From Acinetobacter brisouisimilis (GTDB taxonomy: Bacteria; Pseudomonadota; Gammaproteobacteria; Pseudomonadales; Moraxellaceae), in NCBI RefSeq assembly GCF_000368265.1, contig NZ_KB851219.1:2164484-2228483 (forward strand): a DNA stretch of 64,000 nucleotides, given 5' to 3'. Made by a program: the position numbers and the translations under genes. The notes below the pieces were generated by a model. The model worked only from the letters and a program-made list of their open reading frames with translations. It made no database searches and had not been told where the DNA came from. Shown here in pieces: positions 57,264-64,000 of the stretch. Positions within the stretch are counted from its first letter, which is position 1. The number at the start of each line of letters is the position of its first letter.

Positions 57264-57985
57264 TATTTTGTCGCTCCTGCTTTAGCTGCTTTAGGTTCAG
57301 AAGCAGATGTCTGCTCTTCTACACCAAGATAACGATAGGTTTTAGCATGCAATGTATAATTGACAACTGGAATATCTGATTTTTTATTGTCATCCTGCCC
57401 CGCAACAATTGAAAAGTCATGTAGGGTCACAATACGCGGTAACGCAGCAATTGCACTGGCAAATTGACCGAATAAATGATAATCACCCGTTGCCTGAATT
57501 GAGATTGGTTGTTCCATAAAGAACTGTTGCTTGACTTCAGGTTCAAGAGAGATATTTTTAAATTTCAATCCTGCAGTGACACCAGTCACGTTAATATCTT
57601 CAACTAACCCGGGAATTTCAGATTCTTTAGGTAATTGCTGTAGTTGCTGATTAAAATCAGCCTGCATTTTTACCAGCTGTTTCTGATAAAGCTGCAAGTT
57701 ACGTAATTTTGAATCTTTTTCTCTGTATTCATTCAGCAAATTCGCTTCTTGAGCCTGAGCTGTCGTAATAGCATCGATTTTAGAGCTGATCAGTACAAAG
57801 TATCCAACAATACAAACAATAAGGAAAATAAAAATCCAGCAGGTAATTTTAACTGAAACAGGCCATCCACCATAATTAGAGGCATCCAGAGAGTTAAACT
57901 GCTTTACAAAACGATCCAGTGTCATTTTGTTTTTTGCTGGCTTGACTGCATTTCCTGTTGATTCATCTAATTGTTCTTGACTCAT
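57263..57985 (-). CDS. pilO: type IV pilus alignment protein PilO
   Basis: Bitopic inner-membrane protein that pairs with PilN. A cytoplasmic start of about 45 residues, one transmembrane helix (about 48-68: CWIFIFLIVCIVGYFVL), then a coiled coil (about 75-120) and a ferredoxin-like domain (about 125-220: GVTAGLKFKNISLEPE). Length 240 aa. The C-terminal tail is Ala/Lys/Ser-rich. The start overlaps the pilN stop by four bases. Confidence 0.95.
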   Translation of the reverse strand: MSQEQLDESTGNAVKPAKNKMTLDRFVKQFNSLDASNYGGWPVSVKITCWIFIFLIVCIVGYFVLISSKIDAITTAQAQEANLLNEYREKDSKLRNLQLYQKQLVKMQADFNQQLQQLPKESEIPGLVEDINVTGVTAGLKFKNISLEPEVKQQFFMEQPISIQATGDYHLFGQFASAIAALPRIVTLHDFSIVAGQDDNKKSDIPVVNYTLHAKTYRYLGVEEQTSASEPKAAKAGATK

Positions 57986-58623
57986 TTCGCAGCCCCTTTC
58001 GTTGTTTGAGGTTCTGAAGCTATTTGATCTTCTGCTGCTTGTGCAATCTGACCCAAATCAGCAGTCACAACAAAGTTGCCATATCCAGCTTCAACGCGTG
58101 GCACGACTGAACTTTGTGTTGGGTTCGATTTATTGTCTGTCGCTGCATCAAATGACTTCATAAACACATTTCGAAACCATGCTGACCCACCTAGGTTTCG
58201 CATAAAATCAGCCACAACATTTGGGCTTTCAGCTTTACCTTCAATAGTAAAATGATCACCAACCCGTTCAAATTTGGTCAGATACATATTACTAGGCACT
58301 GTGCGTACTAACTGGTCAATTAAACGGACTGTTATTGGGCGCTGTGCTTGTAAATTCTGAATCAGTTTCATGCGCTCAACAATGGCTTGCGTTTGCTTTT
58401 GTAAACCGTCGAGTGATTTTAATTTTTGATCAAGCTGTTGATTACTTGAAGTAATCAGCTGGTTTGAACTTTCTTGATCACTTTGCTTTTGATCAAAATA
58501 TACCCATGTTGCAAAAACTAAAAAGCCACCCAAGATCGCAACAAGAATGGAAATGAAAATAAAAGTTTTTTTGCGCTGTTCCCGTAGCTCATCACGCCAA
58601 GGTAGTAAGTTTATTTTTGACAT
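57982..58623 (-). CDS. pilN: type IV pilus alignment protein PilN
   Basis: Bitopic inner-membrane partner of PilO. The cytoplasmic INLLPWRDELREQRKK motif (residues 4-19) is the peptide that binds PilM. A transmembrane helix (about 21-43), a coiled coil (about 50-95) and a ferredoxin-like periplasmic domain (VRLIDQLVRTVPSNMYLTKF onward) follow. Length 213 aa. Start overlaps the pilM stop (TAATG); end overlaps pilO. Confidence 0.96.
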   Translation of the reverse strand: MSKINLLPWRDELREQRKKTFIFISILVAILGGFLVFATWVYFDQKQSDQESSNQLITSSNQQLDQKLKSLDGLQKQTQAIVERMKLIQNLQAQRPITVRLIDQLVRTVPSNMYLTKFERVGDHFTIEGKAESPNVVADFMRNLGGSAWFRNVFMKSFDAATDNKSNPTQSSVVPRVEAGYGNFVVTADLGQIAQAAEDQIASEPQTTKGAAK

Positions 58624-59681
58624 TAATCAAAACTCCTTAACGCTAAGCCACAAGCAACCAGAAGAGAGGAAGCATCATCTTCAATTTTTTTAATATTAAT
58701 TTTCGGAGAAAAACCCATTTGTAAAAATGGATTCGCTACAGTGACTCGATAACCCAAATGTTGTTGTAATATTTTTGCCAGACCAGGTAGATTTGCTGTA
58801 CCACCTGCCAACAAAATATGATCAACATCATTAAACTGTGAAGATGAGAAAAATAACTGTAAAGAGCGTTGTGCCTGTTGAGAAATGCTGTCCATAAAAG
58901 GTAATAACACTTCGGCTTCAAAATCATCAGGTAAGTTACGTTCTTTTTTTGCCCGTCCTGCTTCTGCATAAGACAAGCCATAACGACTTTGAATTTCTTT
59001 GGTAAGTTGCTTGCCTCCAAACACATGTTCACGAGTATAAACATTTTTACCGTCATGAATGACAGACAAGGTGGTCATGGAGTGACCAATATCCAAAATA
59101 GCAATAACACGTGTACCAAGCGGTAAAGTATCGGCAAACATTCCCAATGCACGTTCCATTGCATAACTTTCAACATCTGCAACTTTTGCGGTTAAGCCTG
59201 CATAAATCAGGGCTTCATTGCGAGCTTCCACGTTTTCTGTACGCGTTGCGACAAGAAGTACATTGATACGATTTGCTTTGGACACAGGTTCTGGTAAAAC
59301 TTCAAAATCCAAACTCACATCATCAAGTGGAAACGGGATGTACTGTTCAGCATCCATTCGAATTTGAATTTCTCGCTCATCATCACTCATATCCTCATCC
59401 ATTTCGATGATTTTATGAATAACGCTTGAAGTAGGAATTGCAAAAGCGGCATTAACGGTCGATGGATTTGCTGCTTCGATCGCCTTCTCTAAAGCTTCGG
59501 CAACGGCTTCTGGATTAATAATATTTTTTTCAACAACGGCTCCTTCTGGTAAAGGTACAAGCGCGTAGCTTTCTACACAATAACGCCCATGCTTAACAGA
59601 AAGCTCCAGCATTTTTACAGAAGTCGAACTAATATCAACCCCTATTAACCCCTTTTTAGGTTTACGATATAACCTTAGCAC
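58623..59681 (-). CDS. pilM: type IV pilus actin-like ATPase PilM
   Basis: Cytoplasmic actin-fold protein that binds PilN and links the inner-membrane complex to the motor. Nucleotide-binding motifs: GVDISSTSVKMLEL (phosphate 1), AILDIGHSMTTLSVI (phosphate 2) and ILLAGGTANLPGLAKIL (adenosine). Length 352 aa is normal. First gene of pilMNOPQ; divergent from ponA with 173 bases between the starts, the same arrangement as in Pseudomonas. Confidence 0.97.
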   Translation of the reverse strand: MLRLYRKPKKGLIGVDISSTSVKMLELSVKHGRYCVESYALVPLPEGAVVEKNIINPEAVAEALEKAIEAANPSTVNAAFAIPTSSVIHKIIEMDEDMSDDEREIQIRMDAEQYIPFPLDDVSLDFEVLPEPVSKANRINVLLVATRTENVEARNEALIYAGLTAKVADVESYAMERALGMFADTLPLGTRVIAILDIGHSMTTLSVIHDGKNVYTREHVFGGKQLTKEIQSRYGLSYAEAGRAKKERNLPDDFEAEVLLPFMDSISQQAQRSLQLFFSSSQFNDVDHILLAGGTANLPGLAKILQQHLGYRVTVANPFLQMGFSPKINIKKIEDDASSLLVACGLALRSFD

Positions 59682-59854
59682 GATGTTTATTCCTGTTATT
59701 TTTTATTTAGGATAGCATAATACCTTGTCGTGTAATGCATTTCGTCGCCATAATGACGCATATAATACCCTGAACAAGGTTCTTCTCGGCTATACTGGGC
59801 TTCAGCTATACTCAAGCTCCGATCGCCCATTTTCCATATTAAATATTACTTGTT

Positions 59855-62398
59855 ATGAAAAATCTATCTTGTTCAGGTCGAATTCATCCAATTTTTCTGT
59901 TTTTACTGATCATTATTCTTCTTATTCCAATGGGCTTTTATGGCATGTATTTATACATTGCCCCTTCCTTACCCGAAATGAGCAGTCTAAAAAAAGCACC
60001 TCTTTTAAAACCTATTCAAATTTACACAGCAGACAATCAGCTGATTGCAGAATATGGTGGAAAATTATCTGTACCTGTTGAGTATAAGCAGATTCCCCCC
60101 CATTTTATTCAGGCTTTTCTGGCAGCAGAAGATTCTTCATTTTTTGAACATAGTGGCATTAGCTTTAAAGGCTTGGGGCGAGCGGTCAGTGAAAGCTTAA
60201 CGGGTTCAGATACACAAACAGGTGGTTCGACCATTACCATGCAGGTGGCGAAAAATTATTATCTTTCACCTGAACGTACTTTAAAGCGTAAACTCACCGA
60301 GATTTTTCTGGCACGCAAGATTGAACAGAATCTAACTAAACCAGAAATTTTGACACTTTATGTCAATAAGATCTTTTTAGGGAAAAATGCTTACGGGATC
60401 GCTGCCGCAGCTAAAATTTACTATAACAAAAATATTAATCAGCTCAGCACTGCTCAAATGGCAATGATTGCAGGTCTGCCTAAAGCGCCTTCTAAATATA
60501 ATCCAGTGGCCAATCCTGAGCGCGCACTTGAACGTCGTAACTGGATTTTAGGGCGTATGCGCCAACTCGGTTATATCAATCAGGCAGAGTATCAAAAATC
60601 AATTGAAGAACCTTTAAACTTGAATATGCCAGATCGCGGTGTGCTAACCCGCTTTCCATATATTGGCGAGATGGTTCGCGCCGAAATTGTCGCAAAATTC
60701 GGGGAAAAAGCCGTTGATTCTGGCTTTAAAATTTACACCACGATTGATAGCAAACGTCAGGCATATGCAGAACAGTCGGTACAAGAAGGCTTAGAAGCCT
60801 ATGATCGCCGTCATGGCTGGCGCGGTGCTGAAGCACATGGCGTATCCTTAGCAAAATTCTTTACTTACGCTAACAATTACCCAGCCAAAGTCATTAAAGT
60901 CGACAGCAACAGTTTTGAAGCCGAATTAAAAGATGGTTCCATCGTAACAGTGCCTTGGTCAGGGATGTCATGGGCGCGTCCTTATCGCAATGCCAACAGT
61001 GTGGGTGCAGCACCAACCCATGCATCTCAAATTGTTAAACCCGATGATATTGTACGCTTACGTCCAAATGACAATAAAACAGTCTGGTCTTTGGTTCAAA
61101 TTCCAAAAGCTCAAGGGCAATTAATTGCATTAAACCCGAATAATGGTGCCATCGAAGCTGTTGTAGGTGGTTATAGCTATGCCCAGTCAACATTTAACCG
61201 TGCAATCCAAGGTTGGCGTCAGCCAGGTTCAACTATTAAGCCATTTATTTATGCACTGGCATTAGAGCGGGGGATGACACCTTATACGATGGTAGATGAT
61301 AGTCCAATTACGATTGGCAAATGGTCGCCGAAGAACTCTGATGGCCGCTATTTGGGCATGATTCCTTTACGTCGTGCTTTATATCTTTCTCGTAATACCG
61401 TCTCTGTTCGCTTATTACAAAGTGTTGGCGTGGATCGAGCTCGTCAGTTGTTAATGGATTTTGGATTACAGGAAAATCAAATTCCAAATAACTTTACCAT
61501 TGCTCTGGGAACACCACAGGTTTTACCTATACAAATGGCAACAGGTTATGCCACTTTTGCCAATGGTGGTTTTCGGGTTGAGCCTTATTTTATTGAGCAT
61601 ATTGAAGATGCTTATGGCAAAACCATTTACAAAGCCAACCCAGAATATGCATGTATTTCCTGCATTAATGGCAATAATAACGATGATACAGCTGCCTCTG
61701 AACAAGCAGCCACGCCTGACGATGAAGCTTTTAAACAACAGCCTCAGGTACAAATCAAACAAACAGATGCCAGCAACAGTGAATTCCGCCAAGCACAGCG
61801 TATTATCAAATCCAGTTCAGCTTATGATATGGCCAATATTTTGCGCGATGTAATTCAGCATGGTACAGGGCGAGCAGCATTAAAAATTGGACGTGATGAT
61901 TTGGGTGGTAAAACAGGAACCACAAATGATGCCAAAGATGCATGGTTTGCAGGCTTTAATAGCAAACTGGTAGCGATTGCATGGGTTGGGTTTGATCAGC
62001 CGACCACATTGGGACGCCTAGAATACGGTGGTGTTGCAGCGTTACCTGTCTGGATTAACTTCATGAGTCGCTCACTCGAAGGGACACCGCCTGCATGGGT
62101 CACTTTGGATAAAAATGCCAAAGCACCGATTTCTCATGGACAGCTTTCAGTTGAACGAACTGGTCGTAATGAAAACCGCATTGCACCACCCTTGGCTCGA
62201 CCAATGTATCATCCTGCACCTGTGACCAAACCAGTCAGCAAAAAGCAGGATGTTGAAGATTTTTCAGATCTACCAGGTGAAGAAATCCTGATTCCATCAG
62301 AAAAATCACCACCCAAAATGAATAATGCACAACCTACTGCGGCAGCAAAAAAATCTAGCCCAGATTCCTTAGAACAACTGATTAATAAAGTGGACTAA
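59855..62398 (+). CDS. ponA: penicillin-binding protein 1A (bifunctional)
   Basis: Class A PBP that polymerises and cross-links peptidoglycan. One transmembrane helix (about 13-36). The glycosyltransferase domain has the catalytic E92 (AAEDSSFFEHSG), GGSTITMQVAKN and KLTEIFLARKIE. An OB-like insertion follows (about 320-410). The transpeptidase domain has the acylated Ser in STIK (S459), the LSRN motif and KTGT. The C-terminal 110 residues are Pro/Lys-rich and disordered. Length 847 aa. A TATAAT at 59761-59766 could be its -10. The Shine-Dalgarno is weak. Divergent from pilM. Confidence 0.97.
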   Translation: MKNLSCSGRIHPIFLFLLIIILLIPMGFYGMYLYIAPSLPEMSSLKKAPLLKPIQIYTADNQLIAEYGGKLSVPVEYKQIPPHFIQAFLAAEDSSFFEHSGISFKGLGRAVSESLTGSDTQTGGSTITMQVAKNYYLSPERTLKRKLTEIFLARKIEQNLTKPEILTLYVNKIFLGKNAYGIAAAAKIYYNKNINQLSTAQMAMIAGLPKAPSKYNPVANPERALERRNWILGRMRQLGYINQAEYQKSIEEPLNLNMPDRGVLTRFPYIGEMVRAEIVAKFGEKAVDSGFKIYTTIDSKRQAYAEQSVQEGLEAYDRRHGWRGAEAHGVSLAKFFTYANNYPAKVIKVDSNSFEAELKDGSIVTVPWSGMSWARPYRNANSVGAAPTHASQIVKPDDIVRLRPNDNKTVWSLVQIPKAQGQLIALNPNNGAIEAVVGGYSYAQSTFNRAIQGWRQPGSTIKPFIYALALERGMTPYTMVDDSPITIGKWSPKNSDGRYLGMIPLRRALYLSRNTVSVRLLQSVGVDRARQLLMDFGLQENQIPNNFTIALGTPQVLPIQMATGYATFANGGFRVEPYFIEHIEDAYGKTIYKANPEYACISCINGNNNDDTAASEQAATPDDEAFKQQPQVQIKQTDASNSEFRQAQRIIKSSSAYDMANILRDVIQHGTGRAALKIGRDDLGGKTGTTNDAKDAWFAGFNSKLVAIAWVGFDQPTTLGRLEYGGVAALPVWINFMSRSLEGTPPAWVTLDKNAKAPISHGQLSVERTGRNENRIAPPLARPMYHPAPVTKPVSKKQDVEDFSDLPGEEILIPSEKSPPKMNNAQPTAAAKKSSPDSLEQLINKVD

Positions 62399-62400
62399 GG

Positions 62401-62432
62401 AAAGAAAGCCGTCAAATGACGGCTTTCTTTTT
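62401..62432. terminator. bidirectional terminator between ponA and rlmA-like gene
   Basis: AAAGAAAGCCGTC / GACGGCTTTCTTT, a 13-bp stem with a 4-base loop, followed by TT on the plus strand and TCC on the minus strand. It begins 3 bases after the ponA stop and overlaps the last codons of the convergent methyltransferase gene, so both transcripts share it. Confidence 0.9.
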
Positions 62433-63224
62433 AAAGAGGTAAAGTTGAAAACATGCAGTGACCTGCAAGCTATCTCGTTGCTCTAAAGCTTGGCGCTTTT
62501 CAAGTTTAGCTTTGTAGGCATATGGCGTCATTGCCAATAAATTAATGATGTCTTGCTGTTGTAAGTTGAGCTCAGCTTCAACTACAGGCGCGTCAATCAG
62601 TTCAAATTTTTCACTGAGCTGTGCCACAAATTTTTCAGGCTCATGCAAATTCACCTGTTCAAATAATGCAACTCGCAAATCATATAAATGCCGAGGTGCA
62701 GGCGTGACCACTAGACACAAGCCATCCTCTTTTAAGACACGTAAAATTTCCTGCTGTGGAATAGGGCTAAATAGGCTACTACACAAATCAATCGACTGAT
62801 CTAAAACAGGTAAAACTGCACCTGTCCCGACGACCCAAGTCACGTCTTGATTAAGTTTGGCTGCACGCTGCACAGCGCTTTTGGCAATATCAACACCAAC
62901 ACATTGTTCCACATGGGCTTGCATGGCACTGGTGTAATAGCCTTCACCACAGCCAATATCCAGTAGTGTTTTCGGCTGATAACGCTGCAATACATGCTCA
63001 ACAGCTTGACGTAAGGGTGCATAAAATCCTGCCGATAAAAAAGCTCGGCGTGCATCAACCGCTTCAGGCGTATCTCCTGGCTGTTTACTATGCTTATGCT
63101 GCACCACATGCAAATTGACATAGCCTTGTTTTGCCAAGTCAAAACTATGCCCCTGTGGACAGCGCCAAGTTCGTGCATCTAGCGTTAATGAATCTCGGCA
63201 GACAGGACACATCAGCAATTGCAT
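62412..63224 (-). CDS. rlmA: RlmA-like 23S rRNA guanine-N1 methyltransferase
   Basis: SAM-dependent methyltransferase of the RlmA group, which methylates N1 of a guanine in 23S rRNA helix 35. The N-terminal zinc finger has CPVC near residue 6 and C-P-Q-G-H further on, then GQ-type linker KQGYVNLH. The SAM fold follows with LLDIGCGEGYYT and SIDLCSSLFSPIP. Length 270 aa. GGAG lies eight bases before the ATG at 63224; the frame extends eight codons further but those residues precede the zinc finger. It could be the RlmA-I (G745) or -II type. The stop lies within the shared terminator. Confidence 0.9.
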   Translation of the reverse strand: MQLLMCPVCRDSLTLDARTWRCPQGHSFDLAKQGYVNLHVVQHKHSKQPGDTPEAVDARRAFLSAGFYAPLRQAVEHVLQRYQPKTLLDIGCGEGYYTSAMQAHVEQCVGVDIAKSAVQRAAKLNQDVTWVVGTGAVLPVLDQSIDLCSSLFSPIPQQEILRVLKEDGLCLVVTPAPRHLYDLRVALFEQVNLHEPEKFVAQLSEKFELIDAPVVEAELNLQQQDIINLLAMTPYAYKAKLEKRQALEQRDSLQVTACFQLYLFKKKAVI

Positions 63225-63251
63225 GGTTTTCACTCCGATTTTCTGCAAAAT

Positions 63252-63279
63252 AAAAAAGCTGACCGAAGCCAGCTTTTTT
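63252..63279. terminator. terminator of mraY
   Basis: AAAAAAGCTG / CAGCTTTTTT with an inner loop of eight bases (imperfect), symmetric in sequence so it can act in both directions. It stands between mraY (stop 15 bases away) and the rlmA-like gene, both on the minus strand; on that strand it ends in a run of six T. Confidence 0.85.
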
Positions 63280-63294
63280 GCTATGGATTAGGGA

Positions 63295-64000
63295 TTAACG
63301 CAATTTTAACGTCATTAAGCCTAAAACCACTAGAATAATCGTAATGATCCAGAAACGAATTACCACCTGAGTTTCTTTCCAGCCCTGCTTTTCATAGTGA
63401 TGATGCAACGGTGCCATCAAGAAGACACGTTTGTTGCGCATCCGCAGAGAACCAATTTGCAGGAATACCGAAATGGCTTCCATGACAAAAACACCGCCCA
63501 TAATCGCAAATACAATTTCCTGACGAACCATCACGGCAATTGTACCGAGCATTGCACCGAGTGCCAGCGCGCCCACATCGCCCATAAATACTTGAGCAGG
63601 ATGCGCGTTGTACCAAAGGAAAGCCAGACCTGATCCAACCATGGCAGAACAGATCACAATCAGTTCAGATGAATATTTGATATAAGGAATATGCAAATAA
63701 TTGGCAAAACGGGTATCCCCTGACAAATAGGCAAATACTCCCAGCCCAGCAGCAACCAATACCACAGGCATGATCGCCAGACCATCCAGACCATCAGTCA
63801 GGTTAACCGCATTGGATGCCCCATTAATCACCAAATAAGTAAAGGCAATAAAGGCAAGTCCAAGAGGAATCACTGAGAATGGAATGCTGAGATTTTTGAA
63901 AAATGGAATTAGCAAGTCCAGCATATTGTGTGTATACAATGGGTTATGCTGATTAATCGCGATCACATACAACGCAATCCCCGCACCTAAAGACGCGACC
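63295..64000 (-). CDS. mraY: phospho-N-acetylmuramoyl-pentapeptide transferase (5' part beyond window)
   Basis: Integral membrane enzyme that makes lipid I from UDP-MurNAc-pentapeptide and undecaprenyl phosphate. The visible 234 residues hold the catalytic segments [31 protein letters not shown] and the C-terminal [11 protein letters not shown], and about seven helices. The frame is open to base 64000, so the first third of about 370 aa lies beyond the right edge; an in-frame TTG near 63972 is not a start. The rest of the dcw-type cluster (murF upstream) would be expected beyond the edge. Confidence 0.96.
   Translation of the reverse strand, partial: VASLGAGIALYVIAINQHNPLYTHNMLDLLIPFFKNLSIPFSVIPLGLAFIAFTYLVINGASNAVNLTDGLDGLAIMPVVLVAAGLGVFAYLSGDTRFANYLHIPYIKYSSELIVICSAMVGSGLAFLWYNAHPAQVFMGDVGALALGAMLGTIAVMVRQEIVFAIMGGVFVMEAISVFLQIGSLRMRNKRVFLMAPLHHHYEKQGWKETQVVIRFWIITIILVVLGLMTLKLR

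Overview
The window looks like a chromosomal segment of an Acinetobacter species (Gammaproteobacteria, Moraxellaceae). The DNA is moderately AT-rich. Gene order combines blocks shared with Pseudomonas (ponA / pilMNOPQ-aroK-aroB-SPOR-gltB-gltD, and fimT-pilV-pilW beside ispH) with Acinetobacter-type traits: a SpoT with a decayed synthetase domain, a PglL O-oligosaccharyltransferase, and tRNA-fMet next to rimP-nusA-infB-rbfA. Species was not determined. I saw no insertion sequence, CRISPR array, prophage or rRNA.

Layout. 1-1.8 kb: minor pilins pilW (cut by the window edge), pilV and fimT on the minus strand. 1.9-6.8 kb: ispH (minus), then gmk, rpoZ, spoT and ridA (plus). 6.9-7.8 kb: iron storage pair bfd and bfr behind a Fur-box promoter. 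8.1-9.8 kb: pglL. 10-13.2 kb: a redox/stress cluster of two pirins, an OsmC protein and a divergent LysR regulator. 13.3-19.9 kb: a conserved hypothetical gene, ubiE-ubiJ-ubiB (ubiquinone), the hisIE fusion and a small UvrD-like helicase. 20.2-26.4 kb: a complete Mrp Na+/H+ antiporter operon with mrpA and mrpB fused. 26.7-27.8 kb: a very AT-rich SRPBCC + MerR pair behind a classic MerR-type promoter with a 19-bp spacer. 27.8-33.3 kb: rimP-nusA-infB-rbfA with tRNA-fMet upstream.

33.7-43.3 kb is the most unusual part: two type IV pilin genes bracket a glycan cassette containing a GT4, three GT2 enzymes of glycan-assembly type, a polyprenyl-phosphate GT2, a PglK/MsbA-like ABC exporter and a large GT-C membrane transferase directly downstream of pilA. 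I read this as a candidate pilin glycosylation locus. pilA has a sigma-54 type -24/-12 promoter. 43.5-45.6 kb: lemA with two TPM-domain genes. 45.7-59.7 kb: gltBD, a SPOR protein, aroB, aroK and pilQPONM, all minus strand. 59.9-64 kb: PBP1A (ponA), an RlmA-like methyltransferase and the C-terminal part of mraY (cut by the window edge).

Type IV pili form the thread of the window: minor pilins (left edge), two pilin genes with glycan enzymes (centre) and the alignment/secretin complex (right). Start codons were chosen from Shine-Dalgarno spacing and family N-termini, so several differ from the longest possible frame; these choices are explained in each entry.
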